The position numbers were made by a program, and so were the translations under genes. A DNA stretch of 64,000 nt. It comes from Xanthostigma xanthostigma. Taxonomy: Eukaryota; Arthropoda; Insecta; Raphidioptera; Raphidiidae. Shown here in pieces: positions 41,440-51,685 of this stretch. Where the stretch lies: NCBI GenBank assembly GCA_963575645.1, contig OY754464.1, positions 63,958,948 through 64,022,947 of the forward strand. Reading direction: 5' to 3'. The notes under the pieces are model-generated. The model was not told the DNA's origin, made no database searches, and saw nothing but the letters and a program-made list of their open reading frames with translations. Within the stretch, counting starts at the first letter, position 1. Every line of letters begins with the position of its first letter.

Positions 41440-41803
41440 AAAACGCGCACAGTTATCAAATTTGTACGACTTGCACAGCACGGAGCAAAAAAGCCTGTTC
41501 GTGACGGCACCCATATTATTTGACGGAATAGCACGCATTATAGACCAGCACCTGCAACCAATAACAACCATAAGTCGGTCGCCTGCGATGTCTGTCTAGC
41601 CGTGCTGAACCAATCTAGTGAGCTAGTGATGTGTCGTTTGTATTGCATTAATAAAACTACTTGAAAACTGCAAAATGTCGACCGCGCATTACGAAATCGA
41701 CATGCTGGTTTATGCTGGTCTAAAATGCGACATCGCGGAGGTTACCGGTTTGTGCTGTGCAGGTCGTGCAGATTTATGCTTGACAAGTGTGCGAGCCCTT
41801 TAA
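41440..41803. mobile_element. probable TIR element (Harbinger-like ends)
   Basis: ACGCGCACAGTTATCAAATT, then GTACGACTTGCACAGCAC on the left pairs imperfectly with GTGCTGTGCAGGTCGTGCAG, ATGCTTGACAAGTGTGCGAG on the right, over about 60 bp. The GGGCTCGCACAC end (complement) resembles PIF/Harbinger termini. Target duplication not fixed. A related fragment may lie at 1490-1720. Confidence 0.5.
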
Positions 41804-41871
41804 TTTAAATTTTGTTCGCACAAAATTTTAAAGTTATAATCCTAAAAATGTATTAATTATTATATAATATA

Positions 41872-42445
41872 CAGTATGTAAACACGTAAGGTGCACATAG
41901 GGAAATTAACATAGGGAAAAAATGACTGGATCAGAGTGAGCCTTGAAATCTTGTTTTTCAATTTGACAGATAATATTCTTTTGCAAAATGAATGTGTATA
42001 GTACTGAAGAAAATATTCAAATGATTACAACATAATCGGACTGTTTTTATTAATGGGACATTAAATTCCCAAGAATACTTTAATATGGTGCGAGATCAAA
42101 TATCTCCGCCTATTCGTGTTGAACCTAAAGACATTGGGTCACTGATTTACCGACGCGCATACGTCATACCAGTCAGACAATTTTTGAATGAAATGTTTCC
42201 AAACAGGTGGAGTTGTTTTTTTGTTTTATTTTTGTACAAAAAAAATTAAAATAATGATTTATAAGAGCTTTTTATTATTAAAAAAGCCTAGTAAAATAAA
42301 AATAAATCAAAATAAAATAGAAATCCTCAAGATTACCACGATAATTCAAAAGAAATAATAATTAATGCAGTCATGACTAACTCTGATCCAAGTATTTTTT
42401 CCCAATGCTAATTTCCCTATGTGCACCTTACGTGTGTACATACTG
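41872..42445 (+). mobile_element. Tc1/mariner-like MITE, family E, copy 2
   Basis: TA flanks, CAGTATGTAAACACGTAAGG at the left and complement CAGTATGTACACACGTAAGG at the right, TIR about 65 bp. It retains the same in-frame FLNEMFPNRW segment as copy 1. The GTGCACATAGGG block missing four bases in copy 1 is intact here. Confidence 0.88.
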
Positions 42446-42837
42446 TATATTGTACAACCAGTCTATATAAAATGGAAATTCTGATTAAATTTGTTGTCTT
42501 TACCTCTTCTAAATTTCTTATAAAGCTGTCAAATCACGGGAGTTTAATCGATAATCTGACCTTTTTAACGTGTTAAGGTTTTTGTTACAAATTTTGTTCG
42601 GATTTTTTTTAGAGACACGTTTTAACTCGCAGTGACGCAGAATTTACCGCAACGGAAATGTGGACAAGAAAGTGTCTTATGCGCATGACCGGTGAAATAT
42701 AAAATTTAGTCGATTGCAATTTGCTATGTCTCTTTACATGCGCTAGTATTTTTTTCACTTTCTTGTGTGTCTGTCCGGGTTGACAGATACATATAATTCG
42801 TTCTTACTTGTGTACCGTTGTTAGGCACATAGATATC
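42446..42837. other. unassigned
   Basis: No feature recognised. Confidence 0.3.
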
Positions 42838-43255
42838 ACTGGTCTATATGACTCGGTTGGTTGAGCGTAGCTCTAATAACGCGAAGGTCGCGGGTTCGAT
42901 CCCCTGTGGGACATATAATATTTTTATTTTTTACGATGTATTTTTGTTTTTTTTTTACTAAAAAGTATAAAAATAATAATAGAAATAAAAAAAGATTTTA
43001 ATATACCACGTTTTTAAAGCAAACTAAAAAGTATAAAATAATTTCTTTACAGACATTTTTAACATGTAGGATTTGAAACGAAAAACGTGGGGCACATGCG
43101 ACAATAATTTATATAATAAGTGTAGAAAGTAGCTATTTTTGAGATAAAATGAATAATGCGCCCTACGTTTTTCGTTTCAAATTCTTCAAGTTAAAAATTT
43201 GTCTGCAGTAAAGAAACAATTTTATACTGTTCAGTTCGTTTTAAAAACGTGGTAT
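42838..43255 (+). mobile_element. tRNA-headed hairpin element, copy 2
   Basis: tRNA-like head (42840-42912), AT-rich spacer with ATATTTTTATTTTTTACGAT shared with copy 1, then a palindrome with arms at about 43006-43092 and 43161-43252. Base CAAACTAAAAAGTATAAAAT; apex AACGTGGGGCAC / GCGCCCTACGTTT. Head-spacer-hairpin order is the same as in 475-849, in the opposite orientation. Confidence 0.65.
42840..42912 (+). tRNA. tRNA-like sequence, anticodon position AAT, degenerate
   Basis: Aligns end to end with the head at 779-849. GACTCGGTTGGTTGAGC is a D arm and GCGGGTTCGATCCCCTG a good B box/T arm. The anticodon stem is disrupted and the triplet at positions 34-36 is AAT here versus AAC in copy 1. 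Confidence 0.55.
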
Positions 43256-43914
43256 ATTAATTTTTTTTTCTATTATTTTTATAAAAGCGTCCTGCGACCT
43301 ACCGGACTATTGCAACTGGCGTGTGTGAAAGCAGCGTCAGGACCCGAGTTCGACTCGCACTTGCCCGTTTTTTTATTTAAACCATTCTTGTAGTCTGCCA
43401 GCGTAAGCCATGTGTTCTATTATGTAGATATTGTGCATAGTAATGACATTTTAGCTTCGCTGAACGAACATTATTGAGAAGCGAACTGAAAACCTTGGGG
43501 AATTTTGATGTGATTTTGTGTAGAGGGAGATTTTTTAAATATGTCAGTTTGTGTAACGAAATCTATTATACGAGAATGTAGTCAAGTGTAAATATAAATA
43601 TCATTTGTGATCACTTCCTTTCCTTATACTACATAAATGGTGTTTATTTTTCAATTTTCTTTTTATTTCTCTTTCAGAATTGTGTCTTAATTTTCTTTTA
43701 TATATTCTTAGAACAACCTATAACCACTGCTTTTTGCGTAGGTGTATTTTTTATAACATTTTTTTATTGAAATTGCATTCTAACCGTTTTTTTAAATTTT
43801 CTCTTTTATTGTTTATTTCCTATGCATATTAATAGCCACAAACACTACGTTTAATTTAACAAAAATATAAATCATCACGTAAAACAATTATTAAATATGA
43901 AAGCAAAATGTAAA
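43256..43914. other. unassigned, with a B-box-like block
   Basis: 43285-43370 contains GACCCGAGTTCGACTCGC followed by a T-run, similar to a tRNA 3' half, but no D arm or acceptor pairing could be found. The rest shows nothing. Confidence 0.3.
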
Positions 43915-44690
43915 GACCGCTGCATACGAGCCTGGTTTTTCCGCTAAATTCGTTGCTTAATTCGTTGCTTCGTGATGATTTTTATGTGTTTTCACTCTAT
44001 GCGTGAATTTGTAAATGGTTTTGAAGCGCGCGCAGTGACAGTTCGAACGTTAACTAAAGTGGACGTTTATTATCTCTAAACAAAATACACACCATCTATT
44101 TAATACCCTCTATATTGCTAGTAAAGATCGGGAGAAAGACTTAAATACTACGGTGCAGACATATATATACGTCTTTCTCATTTATACTCTGAGTCTCATG
44201 CGCATGTCCGTGAATGGATGCGCGTCAGTTGCAGCGTCAGTTTACACATAGAACTAAGCTGTGAAAGGAAGGTGGCTTGCTCTGTTCCACTTACTAATTG
44301 CCCCACTACAGACGCGACATTTACGCGCAACGGGTCTAGTAAAAAGATAGAAAACAGTCATTTGCTGTCTCACTTCATGGACCACGCTTCCACTTACGGC
44401 CACTAGCAATATAGAAGTTATTAAATATGTGGATATACACACTATGACGCCATGTTTGTTTATGACTTTTGCTCACGTAACAAGAAACTGTCTTCTGGTT
44501 GGGTCTCGCTCAGCACAGAAACAAGGAAAAATATCTTTGGGTCTAATTTTGAAGTCCAGGCTGTAACCACGCACGCGAGAACGCAATAACTTCATTTCCA
44601 TCCTCGCATGATCTCACACAAGTCCCAGCAGTGATTCTAGCTGCCAAACCACCCTCGCGTACAATGACCTTGAAGTACCTGAATATAAAT
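43915..44690 (-). mobile_element. family F element, fullest copy, with nested TIR element
   Basis: On the minus strand it runs from the degraded end AAGGTCATTGTACGCGAGGG (44688) through CACTGCTGGGAC, CACGTAACAAG in complement and CTGTCACTGCGCGCG to the opposite end GGCTCGTATGCAGCGGTC (43917). Interrupted by the element at 44110-44414. Confidence 0.6.
44110..44414. mobile_element. TIR element (CTATATTGCTAGT termini)
   Basis: Perfect 13-bp TIR CTATATTGCTAGT / ACTAGCAATATAG. It lies inside a family F copy whose sequence continues on both sides. No exact target duplication is visible. Frames of 62 codons on both strands in the interior have no motif. Class unknown. Confidence 0.7.
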
Positions 44691-45083
44691 TTAGTTTACT
44701 GTTTTGTGTATATACTTTTTTTTGTAATATTTACTGAAACCTAAGGCATTTTTATTTTCTCTAATAATTTTGGAGTAGAAATATTTTTGTGTAACGGTAT
44801 ATTTTATGTCTCGATGAAGCGAATATTAAAGAAAAAAACTTTTCTGTAACATATTGTTGGTTTATAAAGTTTACTGTCATTTTATGTAACATTTATTTGC
44901 AATAAAAGGTTGTTATTTTTATGACCATCCAACAAGGCTAGTCGCTCTGGTAGATAAGACAAACCGTACATTATTAAATTGCTCCAACGCAACCGTGTTT
45001 CGTGTTCCTTGTTATATGGACTAGTCACTAGACTTTAACTACAGCACAGGAAAAGGTAGCACTCTCTTCATAGCTGTGCTTTC
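44691..45083. other. unassigned
   Basis: No feature recognised other than the 8-bp duplication belonging to the next element. Confidence 0.3.
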
Positions 45084-45601
45084 TAATGATGGGAATAATC
45101 GAGATATTTCGATAATCGAGACATTAGTAATCGAATGCCATAATCGAAAAATTTTACTAAATTAATAGTTTGCGCATTAGACGGCAACACCGATTCGAAA
45201 TAATTGAATTATATTGCTCTCTCTCCGCTACTGCAGGAAACCGTGCGAGATAGATACTGCTAAATTAGTAGTATCTATCTCACAAGTCGCAACACACGCT
45301 CGGTTCCCTGCAACACAACTTGTGTGTAGTGTAGCTGGCAGCTGCTATAGCTGTTGATCGGCTACTCTGTTCTCTCTCGATTATTAGTAGTGTTTCATAG
45401 TGTTCCGTTCCGATACATGCATTCATTCGATTAATTCATTCATATAATTTTAGTATAGTAATTCAATTTGGTAGTTAAGTTTTTAGTAAAATGATTCATA
45501 ATCGAATGAAATACTAATTGTATATTATAATCGAGATGTCTCGAGATATGTTAATATAATCGAATGAATCGATTATCATATCTCGATTATTCCCATTACT
45601 T
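45084..45601 (-). mobile_element. hAT-type element (family J), copy 2, uninterrupted
   Basis: Ends TAATGATGGGAATAATCGAG and CTCGATTATTCCCATTACTT, flanked by GTGCTTTC and GTGTTTTC (7 of 8 identical). Aligns in reverse to 10047-11058 minus the LINE insert. Conserved internal block CGATACATGCATTCATTCGA. Confidence 0.85.
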
Positions 45602-45867
45602 GTGTTTTCTTCAATATTGGATTAATTATTAGTGCGAGACGATAAACTTTTTTTTGTCTATTCAGGATTACTTGCAGCATCTGCTTTTGCCTAAATTTTA
45701 GCAGCAAATAGTATGTTGGCTCAACAGTTGCGAAACTTTTCCATGCCTTCCAACTTATGCCAGAATTTTATTGTAAGTACTTCTCCTACAAACATTGCTC
45801 TACTATTATTACATTCATCAACGTACTGCAGGTATAGTACAGTTTATAAGAAGTTATAAGTTATAGA
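45602..45867. other. unassigned
   Basis: No feature recognised. Confidence 0.3.
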
Positions 45868-45939
45868 GCGGGATGGCGTAGTGGTGAGAGCACTAAACTC
45901 GCATTCGGGAGGTACCGGGTTCAAATCCTGGCAGGGCCA
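45868..45939 (+). tRNA. SINE tRNA-like head
   Basis: A box TGGCGTAGTGG matches the Pol III consensus exactly; B box GGTTCAAATCC differs by one base. GCGGGA...GGCAGGGC acceptor pairing is imperfect. Serves as the internal promoter of the SINE, not as a functional tRNA. Confidence 0.7.
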
Positions 45940-46140
45940 GATCTGGCTGGGACTTTTTCCTGCTGCCTCTCGCCGAGAAACGGTACCGGCCATCTTGTTG
46001 AGGTTTTCCATGGTTTCCCTCAATAATTCCAGATAAATATCGAGATGGTTCCTTATTCAAGGCCATGGCCGATTATTACCTGTCAAACTCCTGTGCTCAA
46101 AATTTGCCTGATGTCCTAAAATTCCTTCATTCGCTCATTG
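45868..46140 (+). mobile_element. tRNA-derived SINE
   Basis: A tRNA-like head (45868-45939) is followed by a body with TTTTCCATGGTTTCCCTCAA, GATGGTTCCTTATTCAAGG and CCATGGCCGATTATTACCTG, ending near TTCCTTCATTCGCTCATTG, a CATT-type tail. This head/body/tail order and the TTTTCCRTGGTTTCCC block are typical of an insect SINE group. No flanking duplication was resolved. Confidence 0.8.
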
Positions 46141-46861
46141 ATATTAATTAAGTGGAAGTTTAAAAATGTAGAAAACAACGGGAAGTGTGATAGATGGAAA
46201 ATATTAATAGTGCGAATGGCGTCTCTATGACATAAAGTCGCAAAACGAACGTTAAAGGCATTATTTATTATTATAATTTGTACTGATTTTTCACTCGGCA
46301 CTTGGTAGAACATGATTAATAACAAATAATAAATAAAAAACATACTTGAAAATTCTACAAAATGTTTTCTCTCTTTCGACGATCGTCTCAGATAATCAGT
46401 CCATCTTCAGGAGTACAGACATAATTATGGAATTATATATATGCATTATACCTCATCGTCGCCATGTTTTTAAAGCTTCGCCCATTTAACGGATCCCAAT
46501 TTAAGATGAAAATATGGTGAATGTATCTTCCTTTCTCTGTATAGACACACCTACGCTACTGGTTTGGTTGCTTACTTATTTTCTTCTATTTATGTCCTTC
46601 GTGTGAACATGTTGATATTTTATTAAAGTAACGTTCGGCCACTCTTTGTAAAAACTTTGAAAGTGTCTGCAAAAGATACAATATTTACACCTTCTTCAAG
46701 AGAACAGTTGATATCATTGCTATTGATTTGTAAAAATACAATCTTATATTTTTTGTCTGCAATTCAAGATTTGTAAGTATTATTTGTGTCGATTTTTTAA
46801 ACTCTCTATATTTTCTGTATTTGAGTACAAACCTGTAGAGTAGTTTTTAAAAAATTAAAGT
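46141..46861. other. unassigned
   Basis: A CTGAAGA...GTCGAAAG motif on the minus strand at 46373-46411 resembles a hammerhead core but stem II is not convincing. Nothing else recognised. Confidence 0.3.
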
Positions 46862-46869
46862 ACGAATAT

Positions 46870-47353
46870 TAGAGATGCCACGAATATTCGGCTACTATTC
46901 GGTATTCGGCCTATTCGGCTACTTTTTTTAATATTCGGTATTTGGCCGAATGTTGCGTACTATTCGACCGAATACCGAATATCAAATCATGGGAAAAAAC
47001 GCATATATTACTCAAAAATATGCGATATTTTTCTTAAATAGTATTATTTTGTAAAGCTTTTGGTGAACAAACAGTGATATTTTTTAGTAATAAGGACTAT
47101 TAAATATTAATAACACAATTTGATGTAACAATGAACAAATAATGCTGTCGTGGCACGGTCTAGTTGCGCAAATAAAACAAATACGCCCGCGGCGTTGCTA
47201 CCGCACGCTCCGTAATGGGACAAGTCGTAACCTGTCACCCGCAAAATGTACACATAATTTGCCGAACATTCGGCCGCCGAATATTCGGCGCTTCGGCCGA
47301 GAATATGGCCGAATATTCGGTATTCGGCAAAATCACTATTCGTGGCATCATTA
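46870..47353. mobile_element. hAT-type MITE rich in GAATATTCGGC
   Basis: Perfect 8-bp duplication ACGAATAT (46862-46869, 47354-47361). Ends TAGAGATGCCACGAATATTC and complement TAATGATGCCACGAATA. Many ATTCGGTATTCGGC words near both ends, a known hAT subterminal pattern. A 70-codon frame at 47142 is not a gene. Confidence 0.88.
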
Positions 47354-47361
47354 ACGAATAT

Positions 47362-48016
47362 ATTTAAATTTAAAATAAACGTTATCTGTCAAAATAAAGT
47401 TTATTTTCATGACTTAGTATTGTTACTGTGAACATAGAATTTTGTCGGGTAGCTAACATTTTATCTCTCGGTTATAAAACTGGGTGTTAATGTAGTATGT
47501 AACTTGTTAATGTGTCTTATCGTTACATGCAAATGCACAATTTACTACGGCAAAAGAAAAGATTATAATTTTTGAAGATGCGATAACAAACACAATTTCT
47601 ATACAAAATACTAGGCAAATAAGCGCCATTTCATTTTTCAAATTTCTAACTTTTGCCAATCGATATTTAAAATTTTCAGAAACGTATTCTGAGGAGCGTT
47701 CCGTACATGTAAAAAAATATTGCAAAAAAGATATTTCTATCTCGGTTTGCGTGGTAGGTACCTTTGTGTAGAGCTCGTTAAGTAGAACACGACTGTATTT
47801 TAGATGAAATTTAACGATGTAAGAGGTCGTTGAGGTTACCAATATTAGGTCTTAACTGTGGCCAAAACTGACAACACCTTAGAATACGAAATTATGTATG
47901 ACATAGAACAAATTTATATTTAAATAACAAAATACCAAGAATACTTCTTTTTAATATAGTAGGTACATGTTTAAAATAAATCGGACAGTATTTTTCAAAG
48001 GCTGATAGTTCTTTTT
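47362..48016. other. unassigned; 111-codon frame of doubtful meaning
   Basis: A minus-strand frame at 47507-47842 is among the longest in the window but shows no domain, no start context and hydrophobic AT-driven composition toward its end. I leave it uncalled. Confidence 0.3.
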
Positions 48017-48555
48017 AACCGACTTCAAAAAAAGGAGGAGGTTCTATGATCGACTATACATATTTTTTTCTTTTTCTTTTTTTTTATAATGTTCACCGAT
48101 TTCTCCGTCAATTATGGACCGATTTTCAAAATTTTTTTTATTCGAAAGAGTGCACTTCCGAGGTGGTCCCATCGGAACCAAGTCAGGATCTGATGGTGGA
48201 ATCCGGGGAAATCGAGGAAAACTCTCAAATTTCAAAGGCACGCATACTTGGCCTACGCATTGCGATACTTTATCTAACACTAAAAAGAGAAAAATAAAAT
48301 ATTTTTAACAAAAAAATTGAACCGACTTCAAAAAATATGCACTAAAAAGTAAAAAATAATAATTATTGTTATTTTTGGAGTCGGTGTCACATCGGAATTC
48401 GAAAGTAGCAATTTAAATCTTACATGTCTCTAGTTCTCGGAATAGATTTCATTTTGGCTGACACCGACTCTAAAAATAACAATAATTATTATTTTTTACT
48501 TTCTAGTGCATATTTTTTGAAGTCGGTTCAATTTTTTTGTTAAAAATATTTTATT
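48017..48555 (+). mobile_element. family H element with attached palindrome, copy 2
   Basis: AACCGACTTCAAAAAAAGGA at the left, then TTCTCCGTCAATTATGGACC and ATCTGATGGTGGAATCCGG, then a palindrome (arms 48294-48388 and 48460-48554) whose bases contain GAACCGACTTCAAAAAATAT and CACTAAAAAGTAAAAAATAA. Same composite as 11789-12246. The frames of 78-83 codons here are repeat by-products. Confidence 0.65.
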
Positions 48556-48607
48556 CTCCGCTATATTCATAGATTTATGACAATCGTTATCAAAGTTATA
48601 TTGTCAA

Positions 48608-48997
48608 CTAGCGGCCCGATTCGACTTCACCCGGATTTGTATAATGCCAATTAAGTAAATCCATAGTATTATTCAATTAAATAAAACGAAAAACATCCAC
48701 AACAATTAGTTCGCTGAAGCACAACTGTATGTAAAGAGCCGACCAGATGACTGAACCGTACAGCATGGTATGTGGTTAACCTGATAATTCACAGTTCGGT
48801 CCTTCTCGGTAATGTTCGATACTCGGCGTGCGGCTAACCGACCCGTGACTCAACGCGTCGCCGACGCTCCTTGGAGTCTTAATGTTATATGCCCTAGAAC
48901 CTTCCTGAAAACGAACTATCTAATGCAAAAATAATTTTTCAAATTAGTATTTTCTGAGATTCAAACAAACTCTCCAGCTTTGTTATAGCAGTATAGA
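48608..48997 (-). mobile_element. nonautonomous Helitron
   Basis: Minus strand begins TCTATACTGCTATAACAAAG after A and ends CCGGGTGAAGTCGAATCGGG plus CCGCTAG before T. The 5' AAAGCTGGAGAGTTTGTTTG segment is shared with family B, but the interior differs and is GC-rich around 48800-48880. No coding frame. Confidence 0.85.
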
Positions 48998-49030
48998 TAA
49001 GTCGGACTCGTATAGTACGGAGTCCTCAGT

Positions 49031-49049
49031 GTGCGAGTCCGACTCGCAC
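49031..49049. repeat. 19-bp palindrome GTGCGAGTC-C-GACTCGCAC
   Basis: Perfect 9-bp arms about a single C, followed by TTGGCCAG. This CTGGCCAAGTGCGAGTCGG sequence (complement) is a familiar end of insect repeats, here without the rest of an element. Confidence 0.6.
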
Positions 49050-49240
49050 TTGGCCAGTTTATATAATAATAAACACGGTGCACTTGAAGAATTGAAGATA
49101 AACAGGAACTGGTACAACGGATTGTAGTAATAAAAGTGTTTTATTACACTTTGTTCATAAAGATTATGCACATATTCTTGCATTTTAATTATTATTATGT
49201 GTGCCCGTTCACGGGGAACCGACCGACTTGTTTCTAGTTA
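49050..49240. other. unassigned spacer
   Basis: No feature recognised. 49238-49240 is the TTA flank of the next element. Confidence 0.3.
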
Positions 49241-49546
49241 GGCTCGTTTCACACTTATACGGTTCGATTCGGTTCGGTGCGTATTCGATTCGTTTTCGGT
49301 AGCTGCCGGAAAAGTGTGAAACGGTGATACGGTGTGTGTTCGGTACCTAATAGATAACTGATAGAACCGAAAGCCCCCTCGACACGAATCGGTTTCGTTC
49401 AGTTTCTATTCGGGTCCAGAGTTCACAAAAGCAATTGGTCTTTTACACACATACGGTTTAGTTTCGGTTCGGTCACGTTTTCGGCAAGGGAAAATATTAT
49501 TTCATTTTCATTTTCTCATTTTAAATTTTATAATTTACATTTGGCA

Positions 49547-49618
49547 ATGTCTGATTCACTTGACATTGATATTGAGGGGCTGATTACATCAGTCCAATCA
49601 CGTGTAGTGCTCCCTTAA
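49547..49618 (+). pseudogene. remnant of a MADF-like gene start
   Basis: ATG followed by MSDSLDIDIEGLITSVQSRV and a stop soon after. LI-x-x-V-x-x-R-x-VL fits the first helix of a MADF domain. The next coding steps are lost. Assignment is tentative. Confidence 0.35.
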
Positions 49619-49689
49619 TTTCGGAAAAAGGGTATAAAATGCACCAAATTCCACCCGTTTGGTGAGGATAGGGTGTACCCAGTGAAGTC

Positions 49690-49768
49690 GATTATTCCTC
49701 TTTCGTTTTTTGATTCTTCTATAGAGAAATAACATGGCAGCAATTTGTCTTTCCTCCATAGTGAGCAT
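49690..49768 (-). pseudogene. possible remnant of a Harbinger transposase start
   Basis: Minus-strand ATG at 49768 gives MLTMEERQIAAMLFLYRRIK followed by basic residues. Short acidic-then-hydrophobic starts of this kind (EE-x-x-IAA-x-L) occur at the N-terminus of insect Harbinger transposases. No DDE motif is present. Confidence 0.3.
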
Positions 49769-49943
49769 TGTGGGAAAAGTGAGTAAAAAATTCAGTACTG
49801 CGTATTCGATGATTCGGTCGTGAAATCAAACCTTATACTAACCGAATGTGTGTGAAGAGTTTTCATTCGTTTTAGGCGCTACCGAAAACGAATCGAATAC
49901 GCACCGAACCGAATCGAACCGTATAAGTGTGAAACGAGCCTAA

Positions 49944-50569
49944 GGATGAGAAAATGTCAACAATGCACCTTTTCGAAAGATTTACAGCAAATATTTTTGT
50001 AACCGATTAAAGTAATAAATAAACACTATTCTCTTCATTTGTAGCTGCTTCAGCTTTTTTCAAATACAAAAAAATATACGTAGTTCAGTGTGAAAGGAAA
50101 TTTTAAAATTAAAATAAAATCTTAAAAATTTTATTTTTAAGATTTTTTTTTACTATAAATCAAAAAGTTGAAATTTTATTAAAAATGGAAAAAAGTTGTT
50201 GAGTAGATCTACTCACCAATTTTTTTCCATATTTAAGATTTTGCGTACAATTTTGATACAGTATTTCACTTCAAAATGGTTATGCCAACCCTGTGTTCGT
50301 ACCATGATCAACGACAAGTTGGTGAAAGTTGAAACTAATATTATATGTAAACTAGATTATAGTATTATCGCTTAAATAACAATAACAATACTCTTGTTTT
50401 ATATGTTAACTATTTTATATTTATATTTTTCGGGTTTTAATTTTTTTTTGTCTTGGCTAATGTTTAAAACCATACGTTTTTTTTATCCACTTTATGAAAT
50501 GAAAGAATATATACGTAAGTCTGAATAAAGGTAACTTTCAAAAAAAATCCAGCCGAAAGGATCATTACA
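49944..50569. other. unassigned
   Basis: Contains an AT palindrome near 50108-50145 (AAAATCTTAAAAATTTTATT). No gene recognised. Confidence 0.35.
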
Positions 50570-51685
50570 ATATTGACATTTGATATATCATAATAAAGAA
50601 TATAAAAAATCTCTTAACGGCTAGTATTAAATATTATGATATTTGCTATTTGTTTGCATGATTATCTTTATAATGTTATCACGTCATGTAAAAATTAATC
50701 AAAGCATGCTTAACTAATTTCTTTCTGACATATCTACAAATCAAAAGAACAGCTAATTTATTTTCAAAATCTTTCTATAAACTATACAATTTAGAAATAT
50801 TTTTGACGTAATAACGTCTTATAAATTGATGAATCACCAATCTTATAAATTGATAAAACACCGGCTGCATGCACGAAAAAGTGTAACGTTCCTAACGGTC
50901 GTAACGGTCGTAACGTTCGTAACGTTCCGCCTGACCCTGTGCATGCTTTTCTCGAAAACGGCCCTAACGATTTGGATGAAATTTACTGAAAAGGGATTTT
51001 GGGGGGCAAAAAATCGTTTTAGCTAGGTCTCATCTCTCGAAAAAATCGTTTTCTTACAAATTTTATCATTATAAAAATCAATTTTTTGACGTATGAAAAT
51101 ACTTAAATATTGTAAGTAGGTTTTGGAATTTTATATAAACAGTGAAACAATTGTTTTCAAAATATTGTGACAGCTAATCTTTGAGACTTAAAATAAATAC
51201 GAAAGAAAGAAAGTTAAAAAAAACAATTATATTATATGGTGAGTAATTTAAATAAATAAAATTAACCTAAATTTGAAGCGAAAGATGCAATATCATAGAT
51301 TCGAATTATTATAATTATTATATAAATTTAGGTTATGTATTACGGAATACGTTATCACGTAAAACTATCGTCCGTAAACCGACTTTACAGACAACCAATT
51401 TTTTTTTACAAAACTTTCTTGGAAAAATAGATAGAATAGTAAACCGTTATAAAAAGTATACCATTATTATTTAAGAAACAACGTTATAGTGTATATCTCT
51501 TCTGCGCATGTGCCGGTTCTCGTTTGACCTGTATCGTGTTCACAGGCTTACAGACGCACAGACTTTTTCCAAAAATATGTTTTTTGTGTTCGGGGGACCT
51601 CAAAACGAAAAATATTGTAAAATTTTGAAAAGTGAATAATAATTAATTAGTATCATTTCCCACTTGTGGTGTTGGAATGGTAAAA
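50570..51685 (-). mobile_element. family C element interrupted by element M
   Basis: Left terminus at 51685 (ACCATTCCAACACCACAAG in complement). The family C sequence continues to 51409, stops at the poly-A next to element M, and resumes at 50799 (ATATTTCTAAATTG in complement), ending at 50570 without the last 40 bp. Confidence 0.75.
50800..51408 (-). mobile_element. element M, long form, copy 4 (inside family C)
   Basis: Same ends as the other M copies and the same TACGTGATAACGTATTCCGT start as the long copy at 26994. Contains a variant of the GTAACGTTC tandem at 50885-50930. Family C flanks join cleanly across it. No shared coding frame. Confidence 0.7.

Larger units (their letters stand above)
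49241..49940. mobile_element. PIF/Harbinger derivative with about 65-bp TIRs
   Basis: GGCTCGTTTCACACTTATAC and its complement open TIRs of about 65 bp that are almost perfect. Flanks are TTA on the left and TAA on the right, consistent with a TWA target site after one change. Inside are two short start-like frames facing each other (49547 plus, 49766 minus), interpreted as remnants of the MADF-type accessory gene and the transposase. Confidence 0.75.

Noticed and set aside
43285-43370. Additional tRNA-like sequence with GAGTTCGACTC
   Set aside because: Only a B-box-like T arm is seen; no A box, anticodon stem or acceptor pairing could be drawn.
46373-46411. Possible hammerhead core CTGAAGA...GTCGAAAG
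   Set aside because: The conserved strands are present but the intervening 26 nt do not form a convincing stem II and no helix III partner was found.
47507-47842. 111-codon minus-strand frame
   Set aside because: It is the longest uninterrupted frame outside repeats but has no domain, no convincing start context and AT-driven hydrophobic composition. Frames of this length are expected by chance in 64 kb.
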